A DNA stretch of 64,000 nucleotides from Anaerosporobacter faecicola (GTDB lineage: Bacteria > Bacillota > Clostridia > Lachnospirales > Lachnospiraceae): the NCBI RefSeq assembly GCF_012070565.1, contig NZ_JAAQRO010000036.1, forward strand, positions 62,001 through 126,000, given 5' to 3'. The position numbers and the translations under genes are program-made. This document shows, piece by piece, positions 11,350-19,733 of this stretch. Numbering within the stretch: the first letter of the stretch is position 1; the number at the start of each line of letters is the position of its first letter. The notes under the pieces were generated by a model. It was not told where the DNA came from. It did no database searches and saw nothing but the letters and a program-made list of their open reading frames with translations.

Positions 11350-12402
11350 TTATAAGATTTCTGCAAAGAAAGTTAGCGCCAGCCCTTGCCCCCAGCCTTG
11401 TATCCACTCTTTTGTAATCTCACGGTACCCGTGGCGGTCTTTCATTACTGCTGTACCAGCAGAGACATTACGAACTTTTCCATGATCACTAATATTCTTT
11501 CGAACTCCAAGTAATGCTTTTGCTATGTATTTCTGATGAAGAGGGTTTCCACTTACCGCCATTGCTGCTGCAATTCCACAAGAGGCAGAGACTTCTTCGT
11601 AAGATTCCTGATCATCTAATATGGTTCTCCATAACCCATTTTCTGTCTGTAGCAGCTTGATTGCGGATAACTGCTCGCTGAGGGATCCTGCTATTTCCAT
11701 GTACTTCGGATACAAGTAGCATTCCGGAAGGATACGCCCTACTTGTGACATGGTATATGCCGCCCAAGCATTTGCTCTTCCCCAATAGAAACCAGACATA
11801 TGATTCTTCTCGATGTTATTATATCCGTGGTACCACAACCCCGTCTCTTGATTCTGTAGATACTGAATGTGCCAGTAGTACTGGTTTAACGCGTCTTCAA
11901 TTACCGTCTGGTCTTGTAGCTTAATACCCACACGTAGTAGGAAAAATGCTGCCATAAACAACGTATCCGCCCAAGCCTGCTCCGGAAAATCATTTTTAGA
12001 TGACACGGTGTGTTGTAAAACTCCATCACCAAATCGAAGGGCATCTTTCTGCAAATAAGCTAACTTACTCAATACAATATCCCAATATCTTGTATCTCCC
12101 GTTGCTTCATATAAGGTAATCAGGCTATGTCCCATTGCACATGTATTCACATTCCATGTTGGTAGTCCCAATTGAATTAATTCATCTATACGCTCTTTCA
12201 TAAGGGTAAGATACTTTTCATTCTTTGTTGCCTCATAAGCTTTACTAATTCCATAATAAGCAACACCACATGGCCAATCCCAAGTCAGATCCATCTGCAT
12301 CGTACGTTCCACCATATGATTTATACATTCAAGAAGATCATTCTTATCCATTTCCTCTCCTGTTACCTTATCGCCTTTTTCAAGTACTTTCACTGTTTTC
12401 AT
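11350..12402 (-). CDS. GH105 unsaturated rhamnogalacturonyl hydrolase (YteR-like)
   Basis: 350 aa (alpha/alpha)6 barrel. GH105 enzymes remove the 4,5-unsaturated galacturonyl group left at the non-reducing end by rhamnogalacturonan or pectate lyases. Family motifs: WDWPCGVAYYGISKAYEAT (about 42-60), HTVSSKNDFPEQAWADTLFMAAFFL with the probable catalytic D146, NHMSGFYWGRANAWAAYTMSQV, and a C-terminal IQGWGQGLAL segment. No signal peptide, so it acts on imported oligosaccharides. It starts at ATG 12402 behind GGAGGC and sits between the binding-protein gene and GH112. Its presence is the main evidence that this importer handles rhamnogalacturonan-I fragments. Confidence 0.9.
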   Translation of the reverse strand: MKTVKVLEKGDKVTGEEMDKNDLLECINHMVERTMQMDLTWDWPCGVAYYGISKAYEATKNEKYLTLMKERIDELIQLGLPTWNVNTCAMGHSLITLYEATGDTRYWDIVLSKLAYLQKDALRFGDGVLQHTVSSKNDFPEQAWADTLFMAAFFLLRVGIKLQDQTVIEDALNQYYWHIQYLQNQETGLWYHGYNNIEKNHMSGFYWGRANAWAAYTMSQVGRILPECYLYPKYMEIAGSLSEQLSAIKLLQTENGLWRTILDDQESYEEVSASCGIAAAMAVSGNPLHQKYIAKALLGVRKNISDHGKVRNVSAGTAVMKDRHGYREITKEWIQGWGQGLALTFFAEIL

Positions 12403-12443
12403 TCTCTGCCTCCACTTAATTATGTTAACAATGTATTTGCCTG

Positions 12444-14126
12444 CTATTCGCTGAGATACTCACCTGCATCAAGTAGTTCCTGCTTTTCATCCAGTATTTC
12501 CTGATATCCACAATCTAGATATTCATCACAATACGATGCATACTTGGACTCAAATTCATCTGGAGAGCAAGTCACACAATCTACATAGAATTCCTGCCAC
12601 ATGGCATTTAAGTCAGCAGAATACTCACTTACCGATTCAATAGATTTTGTAAAGATCGGAGTAATCAAGCCATACTCTGCATTCTGTTTGTAATAATCAT
12701 ATGCATCCTGAATCAAAGACTCATACCCTGCAGGTGCTAATATTTTCAGATTGGCCTTGAAATTCAGTTCTTCATCCCCATAGTTAGCAACTTCTTGAAC
12801 AAGGCACCAATAATCTTTGTTATTGTTATTGGATAATTTAGATTCTCCATTAAAATCTGCAACTGGTTCTGCAATACCATCTGCATTCTTTGTATAGTTT
12901 GTACCTTCAATCCCATTTTGTAAATAGAATAAATTATCATCTTGAATCATCCAGTTTAAGAACAGCCAGATTGCAGCACGTTCTTCTTTCGAAGTGGTTG
13001 AATTAATTCCCATAACCATACCATAAGCAGGATACTCATAGTAATATCCTTTTCCATCTGGTGAACCTGCTCCCGTATTCATGGTAGCCACTTTTGCATT
13101 TGGATCATTGGCTAATAAAGAGCTGATCACATCTGTTGTACTATTGATATAGAAACCATAGGTTCCTGTCTTACCTGCAACAAAATCTGCTTTTGCATCT
13201 GCATCTTCTTTATTCAGATAAAATTCTGGATCGATCAATCCTTCATTGTACTCTGCATTCAATGTTTGCAGATATTGTTTGGAAGCGTCCCAAGTAAATG
13301 GTGCCACATTCAGATCCAGATATTTTGCCAAGTCTGTTGTAGAAGTATCTGCTGCTATAAATGGATATTCATAGGTAAAACTCTTTGTAAGCAAGGTTTC
13401 CCCTAATGTTCCAAGTCCTGCTTCTTTCCAAGCTCTAGCTACATCTTCTAACTCTGCACGATTTGTTGGCATTGCTTTTCCAACCTGATCAAGCCAGTCC
13501 TGACGAATCAAGGTAACCCAGTTATAATAGATTGCTTCTCTTTCTGCGAAGAAAAATGCATTCTTTCCATCAAGTTTTCCATACTTTTCAATGGTATCTT
13601 TTAATTTACCATAATAATCTGGTGCATAATAAGCGATCTCTTCTAAATCCAAATCTTGAATCGCTCCTTCATTATAATAATTTACTGCTTGTGGCATATC
13701 ATAGTGCATGATAATATCTGGTGCATTCCCTGCTGCAATCATCTGCATGTAATCCTGTACTTCTGTAGTTCTTCCAATTGCAACATATTGTACCTTCACA
13801 TTGTATTTATCACCGAATTCTGACTGAATCCATTTCGTATAATAATTATCCGTTACATTCCATCCTTCAAATGCACGGTCATATACAGGAATCTGAATCG
13901 TTACTTGCTCTTTAAATCCATTGGAATAATCTGTATATCCACTTTCTGCTTCTTTTGTATCTTCTGTCTTCGTATCATCTGTGTTTACGTCTTGTGTTGC
14001 CACAGGATCATCAGCTGTTGTATCGGTATTCTTCTTTGATGATTTTCCACAACCCGTTACCATACTGACTACAAGTGTTGCAGTTACAATAACTGCTGTT
14101 AGTTTCGTTACCATTCTCTTTCTCAT
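12444..14126 (-). CDS. ABC importer sugar-binding lipoprotein (LplA/YtcQ-like)
   Basis: 560 aa. Lipoprotein signal peptide with lipobox VTGC (Cys26) after a basic N-terminus (MRKRMVTK). A Thr/Asp/Glu-rich linker then leads to a large type-1 extracellular solute-binding domain (EQVTIQIPVYDRAFEGWNVT, NAPDIIMHYDMPQAV, KTGTYGFYINSTTDVIS). This large subfamily typically binds oligosaccharides derived from plant or host glycans. ATG with GGGAGG. It is followed by GH105 and GH112 and preceded by its two permeases, so the ligand is probably an unsaturated galacturonyl-rhamnosyl or galactosylated rhamnogalacturonan fragment. No ATPase gene is present; a shared MsmX-type ATPase elsewhere is expected. 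Confidence 0.92.
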   Translation of the reverse strand: MRKRMVTKLTAVIVTATLVVSMVTGCGKSSKKNTDTTADDPVATQDVNTDDTKTEDTKEAESGYTDYSNGFKEQVTIQIPVYDRAFEGWNVTDNYYTKWIQSEFGDKYNVKVQYVAIGRTTEVQDYMQMIAAGNAPDIIMHYDMPQAVNYYNEGAIQDLDLEEIAYYAPDYYGKLKDTIEKYGKLDGKNAFFFAEREAIYYNWVTLIRQDWLDQVGKAMPTNRAELEDVARAWKEAGLGTLGETLLTKSFTYEYPFIAADTSTTDLAKYLDLNVAPFTWDASKQYLQTLNAEYNEGLIDPEFYLNKEDADAKADFVAGKTGTYGFYINSTTDVISSLLANDPNAKVATMNTGAGSPDGKGYYYEYPAYGMVMGINSTTSKEERAAIWLFLNWMIQDDNLFYLQNGIEGTNYTKNADGIAEPVADFNGESKLSNNNNKDYWCLVQEVANYGDEELNFKANLKILAPAGYESLIQDAYDYYKQNAEYGLITPIFTKSIESVSEYSADLNAMWQEFYVDCVTCSPDEFESKYASYCDEYLDCGYQEILDEKQELLDAGEYLSE

Positions 14127-14215
14127 CGAATTCCTCCCTTTACATATCCATATTGATTCATTTTCCTACCCAAATTACTGTTCTACCCATTCTGCTCCAC
14201 ATGATGCTTCTTGTT

Positions 14216-15130
14216 CTATTCTTTCACTGCACCAACCATTACGCCTTGAACAAAATATTTTTGCGCAAACGGATAAATACAGATAATCGGTAACGTTGCA
14301 AAGATGACACAAGCAGCTTTTAATACCTCTGGATTCGTGATGGTTCCAGTTGCAACCCCTTCTGCCTGAAATGACTCTTGTGCTGATACGATTAGATAGT
14401 ATAATTTTAACTGCAATGGACGTAGATCTGTTCTTTGTTTTATGTAGTATAGTGCGTCCTGATAAGCATTCCACCTTCCAACTGCATAGAACAAGGTTAT
14501 CGTGGCTAATATTGGTTTTGTTAGCGGTATTACAATATTTTTCAAAATTCGAAAATGGTCAGCACCATCAATAATTGCTGATTCCACCAAACTCTCTGAT
14601 ACACTAGCAGAAAAATTATTCCGCATGATTAAGAAATTATACGCGGAAAAGGATAACGGTAAGATTAAGCACCACCAAGTATCTAACATATTCAGATTAC
14701 TCATAAGCAAGTAATCTGGAATTGTACCACCAGCAAAATACATGGTAACCATGATCATAAATGCCATCACTTTACGTCCCTTTAGCTCTTTCCTACTCAA
14801 TGCATATGCTGCACTTGTTGTTAAGAACATACCGATCATGGTAAATGCGGTAGTTACTATGATCGTAACAAACATGGAACGTAAGATTGACTGATCGGCA
14901 AAAATCTTCTCGTAAGCTTTTAGACTAAACCCTTTCGGAAACAACAATACTTTATTAGCTATAACATATGCTTCCTTACTAATTGATTTTGAAAAGATAT
15001 GTATAAATGGTAACACGCAAGTCAGGGACACTACTCCTATCAGGAAACAAAATACGATCTCATATATTCGATTTTTCCTTTTCATTGACTTCATCTTTTC
15101 TTTCTGAATGAACTTTTTCTCATTTCCCAC
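14216..15130 (-). CDS. ABC sugar importer permease (YtcP/LplC-like)
   Basis: 304 aa with six membrane segments, the first near residue 25 (EIVFCFLIGVVSLTCVLPF). The EAA loop that contacts the ATPase is visible as ESLVESAIIDGADHFRILKNIVIPLTKP. The C-terminus PFAQKYFVQGVMVGAVKE is characteristic of the LplC/YtcP branch. The start codon is a GTG behind GGGGGTGAG; the gene begins 11 bases after the other permease. It forms a heterodimeric channel with the product of 15142-16104 for the lipoprotein encoded next. Confidence 0.93.
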   Translation of the reverse strand: MGNEKKFIQKEKMKSMKRKNRIYEIVFCFLIGVVSLTCVLPFIHIFSKSISKEAYVIANKVLLFPKGFSLKAYEKIFADQSILRSMFVTIIVTTAFTMIGMFLTTSAAYALSRKELKGRKVMAFMIMVTMYFAGGTIPDYLLMSNLNMLDTWWCLILPLSFSAYNFLIMRNNFSASVSESLVESAIIDGADHFRILKNIVIPLTKPILATITLFYAVGRWNAYQDALYYIKQRTDLRPLQLKLYYLIVSAQESFQAEGVATGTITNPEVLKAACVIFATLPIICIYPFAQKYFVQGVMVGAVKE

Positions 15131-15141
15131 ACTCTCACCCC

Positions 15142-16104
15142 CTAGATTAGTCCATCTTCTCCAAGTTTTTTAGCAATCTTGTCTGCTAGTAAAACGAGTA
15201 GTAATCCAATTACAGACTGGAACAACCCAAGTGCTGTCGCTTCACTGAATTTTCCACTTTCTATACCCCAGCGATAAACCAAAACTGGAATGGTTGTTGC
15301 ATACTCTGTTGCTTTGGAATTTGATAAGGCATAGATTCGTTCAAAGGAACCTTGCATGATCTTACCTAGATTCATAATAAGCAACGTTACAATTGTTCCT
15401 CGTATACAAGGAAGTGTTACATGAAAACACTGTTTTAAACGACCAGCACCATCTACCCTCGCTGCCTCATACAATTCCGTATTTACATTGGTAATTGCAG
15501 CTAGATAAATAATTGTTCCCCACCCCATGGATTGCCATACACCAATTGCTACGTAGGAGATCAACCACCAGGTATTCTCTTGCAGAAAAGGTATTGGACT
15601 CTTTCCCATGTTTGCAATGATGGTATTCACAACGCCATTGCTTAAACTAAACATCTGATATGCCAATGACCCAATAATGATCCAAGATAGAAAATGAGGT
15701 AAATACAAAAGCGTTTGTGATACTTTCTTAAACCATTTTGTACGGATTTCATTCAAAAGCAGTGCCAATAAAATCGGCATTGGAAAACTAAAGATTAAAT
15801 CCAAAATATTCAGATATAATGTATTCCAAACTGCTTTCCCAAAATTTCTTTTTGCAAAGATCTTTTCAAAAATATCCATCCCTACCCATTTACTATCTGC
15901 AAACCCCTTTGCAACTTTGTAGTCTTTAAAAGCAATGCTCAATCCAAAATAAGAACCAAACTTGAAGATGATGATAAAGGCCATTGGCAAGATCATCAGT
16001 GCATAAAGTTGCCAGTTTCTCTTCATATATAATCGAAATTTATTTTTTCCTTGTTTCTTTTGGAGTTGCTTTTTGCTGATTGCTACTTCCATAGATTCCT
16101 GCAT
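15142..16104 (-). CDS. ABC sugar importer permease (LplB-like)
   Basis: 320 aa from the ATG at 16104, which follows AAAAGGAGG; an upstream in-frame ATG at 16140 lacks such a site. Six transmembrane helices, the first at about 30-55 (YALMILPMAFIIIFKFGSYFGLSIAFKDY). The EAA motif is ELYEAARVDGAGRLKQCFHVTLPCIRG. It is the first gene of the importer operon, which runs permease, permease, binding lipoprotein, GH105, GH112. It is divergent from the AraC regulator at 16500, with a 395-base control region between them. Confidence 0.93.
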   Translation of the reverse strand: MQESMEVAISKKQLQKKQGKNKFRLYMKRNWQLYALMILPMAFIIIFKFGSYFGLSIAFKDYKVAKGFADSKWVGMDIFEKIFAKRNFGKAVWNTLYLNILDLIFSFPMPILLALLLNEIRTKWFKKVSQTLLYLPHFLSWIIIGSLAYQMFSLSNGVVNTIIANMGKSPIPFLQENTWWLISYVAIGVWQSMGWGTIIYLAAITNVNTELYEAARVDGAGRLKQCFHVTLPCIRGTIVTLLIMNLGKIMQGSFERIYALSNSKATEYATTIPVLVYRWGIESGKFSEATALGLFQSVIGLLLVLLADKIAKKLGEDGLI

Positions 16105-16390
16105 ACATTTCCTCCTTTTCGATTTGTAGCTCCGATTCATTTATACAGACATTGTATCGATTTTCCTGTACTACTTCTCTGCAAGCTCATAGAAATACTA
16201 TGCATTTTCAACCATTTATTTTTCCCCGAAACAACTCCCTCTTTCCTTTTTTTCGTCATTATTATAACTTTAACACTTGTCCCTCTTTATTTTTTATTAC
16301 TTTTTCCCTAATTTTTTTGTTTTTCATACTATACTGTAATTTTCTTTAGATATTTTTATTTTTAAGAAGTCGTATTTGCTCATTCTAATC

Positions 16391-16419
16391 TTGCTTGTTT
16401 TTGTAACAGGAACTATACT
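16391..16419 (+). promoter_or_regulatory. Sigma-A promoter for the AraC regulator
   Basis: TTGCTT (16391-16396) and TATACT (16414-16419) are separated by 17 bases and lie about 80 bases before the regulator start. The rest of the 395-base divergent region (16105-16499) is T-rich. I could not pick out a convincing leftward promoter for the importer operon in it, nor a clear operator. Confidence 0.5.
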
Positions 16420-16499
16420 AGGAATAGACAGAACGAATAAAGTTAATGCTCTTTGTTTTTACGGTATACGCGTATAAAAATTTAGGAGAGGTGAATTCT

Positions 16500-17441
16500 T
16501 TGGGACGACGAAAGAAAACGATTATTGAATATCGAAATTATGAGTTATTGCCTTACTTTCCAGTTCTCCTATTAACTGGTGAGAAGTGGCGAATCTCCGA
16601 CATTCCATCTGGAAGACTTCATTTTCACAATTGTCTTGAGATTGGATTATGTGAAACCGATAGTGGTACAATGGAATTCATGGATACCATTCACTCTTTT
16701 TCTGCAGGTGATGTTACCATAGTTGCCAGTGACATACCTCATACTACGTATTCAAAAAAAGGAACCTCCAGCAAATGGTCCTACCTTTTTTTGGATATTG
16801 AAGAGCTTTTTCATCCATTTTTCCAACTTCATTCTTTGGAGAATTCCACTGGCCTTCATCGATTACTCCATGATTATAGTGCAATCTTATCTCGAAATAC
16901 TTACCCGAACATACATACTCTTGTAACAATGATCATACAGGAATTAGTACAGAAAAAACAGAACTATCAATTTACCGTTCGTGGATTAGCGGTTGCACTT
17001 ATGACAAACTTGCTAAATATATACTCGCAAACCGAAGCACACCCTACCATACAGATTCACGAGAATTCTCTTGCAATTGCTCCTGCACTTGACTATATGG
17101 AGTTAAATTATAGAAACACTTTCTCTATGGATTGTTTGGCAAATGAGTGTAATTTAAGTCCATCACATTTTCGTCGTCTCTTTTTGGCGATTATGAATAT
17201 GACTCCACTTGATTATCTCAATAACCTTCGTGTTCAAAAAGCATCTGTACTCCTTCGTTCTACAGAAATCCCGATCTTACTCATTTCGGAAGATGTTGGC
17301 TTTGGTTCTCTGTCCAGTTTTAATCGGCATTTCTACAATAAGTTTGGGAAGACGCCAAGAGAGTGGCGCTCCCAGCTATCGTATATACGAAATCAATCCA
17401 TCCAGATGTATAGCGGTTGGCTATTGCCACCATCACAGTAG
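16500..17441 (+). CDS. AraC-family transcriptional regulator
   Basis: 313 aa from a TTG start at 16500 that follows an AGGAGAGG site; an in-frame ATG at 16446 would add 18 residues but has no ribosome site. The N-terminal domain is a cupin (GRLHFHNCLEIGLCETDSGTMEF, FSAGDVTIVASDIPH). The C-terminal HTH pair ends with LISEDVGFGSLSSFNRHFYNKFG then TPREWR. It is divergent from the rhamnogalacturonan importer operon and convergent with GH35, so its most likely target is the operon starting at 16104. Effector unknown. Confidence 0.9.
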   Translation: MGRRKKTIIEYRNYELLPYFPVLLLTGEKWRISDIPSGRLHFHNCLEIGLCETDSGTMEFMDTIHSFSAGDVTIVASDIPHTTYSKKGTSSKWSYLFLDIEELFHPFFQLHSLENSTGLHRLLHDYSAILSRNTYPNIHTLVTMIIQELVQKKQNYQFTVRGLAVALMTNLLNIYSQTEAHPTIQIHENSLAIAPALDYMELNYRNTFSMDCLANECNLSPSHFRRLFLAIMNMTPLDYLNNLRVQKASVLLRSTEIPILLISEDVGFGSLSSFNRHFYNKFGKTPREWRSQLSYIRNQSIQMYSGWLLPPSQ

Positions 17442-17485
17442 ACTCATATACTCTTACCGTCACAAAACAACAGGGAAAACAACAA

Positions 17486-17533
17486 AAGAAGCTATACAAA
17501 ATTGCATCGCAAGATGATTTTGTACAGCTTCTT
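17486..17533. terminator. Bidirectional terminator between AraC and GH35 genes
   Basis: Arms AAGAAGCTATACAAAAT (17486-17502) and ATTTTGTACAGCTTCTT (17517-17533) pair with one mismatch around a 14-base loop. It lies between the convergent stops of the AraC regulator and GH35, with A/T runs on both sides. Confidence 0.75.
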
Positions 17534-17596
17534 TATAAGAATATTCTAATGTCCAGTATAACTCTATTTTCCTCTGTAATGATAGTAATCTTCTCT

Positions 17597-19663
17597 CTAT
17601 AATACGCGAGTTACCGTTTCAATATCAACACGAATTTGATTTAATTCACATGCGATTCCATTATAGAACTCTGGCCATTTTTCTAAGTATCGTTCTTCCT
17701 TCCATCTTAATGGTAGAATCTCAATTTGAACTGTTTTAGGGAACCCAAATCTCTTCAAGCCAATTTCCCATGTCTCCCCAGTATAAAACCAATCATCAAC
17801 CCATTCTGAATCCACATACAATTTCGCCTGGTCGCCGCCGAAATCCACTCGCAAAAAGCAGTCATTTTGTTGTTCAGGATAGCTAATGGTAACCTCATAT
17901 ATCATTTTATCATCCGTTGATTCTAATTTTTTATATGTTACATGACCTTCTGGGTGATTTCCCTTACATTCATAAATGCTGAATCCTCTACAATCTTTTC
18001 CCAACAAGGAGTACCCTTCTGGTATACTTGGTAGCGCAGGATATGCAAGTATCTTATCACTGGATCTAGAAAGAAGTTCGAATCCGTCATCGGTTTCTAC
18101 AACCTCCCCCTCTGTACAGAGAAGATAGTCTTTTCCCCTACTAATCTTCCATGCATTCAATGCTTCGTTACGGGATAAGGTAAGTACACTGGCATTGTGT
18201 GGTTGTTTCTTCCAACAGTATTCAGGGTCTATATCCGCATAGAATACATACCGTTCCTGTCCATTCTCTTGTATCTTACATAATGGTGTAGCACATGCTT
18301 TCTTCAAGATTCCATCTCCCACCTTCATGTTGAATGGGAGGAAGAAGTAATCCTGATTCTTAATATCCATCACTGGATACGTGATTGTTTCATTGTCCAA
18401 TTCTACTTCTAAAGTAGTTTTCCTATGTTCCTTCATTTGATGGCCTCGCTGATAATTGTTCACAAACAAGTATCCTTGCTCTCCATCTCTTCTGATCGAT
18501 GTACGAAGATCTTCCCAGTTTTCTGGTGAAAGTGGATTAGTTGCTGGGAAGAATGCTTTCATTTTACATAGATCACTTCCAAAATCAGCAATAAACATTG
18601 CTAATAGCTTTATCTCCCGTAACGTCTTCGACATTTGTCCAAATTCTCTAATTGGTGCTGCAAAATCATAAGAGTATACAGGAAGATCATTCAAATATCC
18701 AGTTGCCCTTGACTCTTGCAATGTTGAGAGTTTTCCCTTCGGATTCGTTCCTCCATGATACATATAGTATCCAAGTAGATTAACCCCACTTCCAAGCTTA
18801 ACCATAGACATAGCTCCAATGTCCTTTGGCCGGGCAACTGGTCGTCTGTGATGAGTAACCTGAAGTCCACCACCGAGTTCTGCTGTTAAGAACGGGAATT
18901 TTGTCATATCAAAGGTAATCCCATAACCAATCTTGTGATCGCTTCCAATATTATGATCATTTCTTTCGGCAGTAAAGATATAATTACCACTTGGTTCAAT
19001 TTCCGTCAAACGTTGATCCCATGGAGCCTCGCAGTATCCGCCCATAACCGGTAACAATCCACCTGTTACAGCACCGCCCCAGCCAGTTGCCGTATAGTAA
19101 GGAACTACCAATCCTACTTTCTTGGCTATTTCCGTCAGTTTTCTCATGTGGGCTTCCCCTTCTTCTCCTTGAAGACCTCCACAATGTCCATATTCATTTT
19201 CAACCTGTATTCCAATGATTGGTCCACCATCCTCATAAAGCAGTCCCTTTACTTGCTTTGCGATTTCACCATAATACCGTTCAACTTTTGCAAAATACTC
19301 TGCCGTATTCGTACGTGGTTCATACTCTTTTTTCAACAACCAATCTGGAAAACCTCCGTTTCTCACCTCTCCATGACACCATGGTCCAATACGAAGAAAC
19401 ATAGAAAATCCACAATGTTTTACGGTTTCAACAAATGTTCTTAAATCTCTCTGTCCTGTAAAATCAAAGACTTCTTCCTCTTCCTCATGGTGAATCCATA
19501 TGACATAGGAAGAAATTACTTCAATTCCTCCCGCTTTCATTTTATAAAGCGATTCCTTCCAATATTCTTTTGGATATCGACTATAATGAAATTCTCCCAT
19601 CATTGGAAACCATGGTTCTCCATCTTTGGTCAGGTATTCGTTATTAAAACTATATGTATTCAT
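17597..19663 (-). CDS. Beta-galactosidase, GH35
   Basis: 688 aa. The GH35 barrel is plain: GEFHYSRYPKEYWKESLYKMKAGG near the N-terminus, RIGPWCHGEVRNGGFPDWL, acid/base E157 in VENEYG, and probable nucleophile E262 in FLTAELGGG. Beta-sandwich domains follow. No signal peptide, so it removes terminal beta-galactose from imported oligosaccharides. ATG behind AAGGAG. It is the last gene of the galactan series LacI, GH53, GH42, GH35. GH35 often favours beta-1,3 or beta-1,4 linked galactose; the preference cannot be read from sequence. Confidence 0.92.
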   Translation of the reverse strand: MNTYSFNNEYLTKDGEPWFPMMGEFHYSRYPKEYWKESLYKMKAGGIEVISSYVIWIHHEEEEEVFDFTGQRDLRTFVETVKHCGFSMFLRIGPWCHGEVRNGGFPDWLLKKEYEPRTNTAEYFAKVERYYGEIAKQVKGLLYEDGGPIIGIQVENEYGHCGGLQGEEGEAHMRKLTEIAKKVGLVVPYYTATGWGGAVTGGLLPVMGGYCEAPWDQRLTEIEPSGNYIFTAERNDHNIGSDHKIGYGITFDMTKFPFLTAELGGGLQVTHHRRPVARPKDIGAMSMVKLGSGVNLLGYYMYHGGTNPKGKLSTLQESRATGYLNDLPVYSYDFAAPIREFGQMSKTLREIKLLAMFIADFGSDLCKMKAFFPATNPLSPENWEDLRTSIRRDGEQGYLFVNNYQRGHQMKEHRKTTLEVELDNETITYPVMDIKNQDYFFLPFNMKVGDGILKKACATPLCKIQENGQERYVFYADIDPEYCWKKQPHNASVLTLSRNEALNAWKISRGKDYLLCTEGEVVETDDGFELLSRSSDKILAYPALPSIPEGYSLLGKDCRGFSIYECKGNHPEGHVTYKKLESTDDKMIYEVTISYPEQQNDCFLRVDFGGDQAKLYVDSEWVDDWFYTGETWEIGLKRFGFPKTVQIEILPLRWKEERYLEKWPEFYNGIACELNQIRVDIETVTRVL

Positions 19664-19733
19664 AATTTATCACGCTCCTTATCCCTTGCTGTTTCCTCTT
19701 ATTTTATCCAATTGCATAATCATTATTGCTGCA

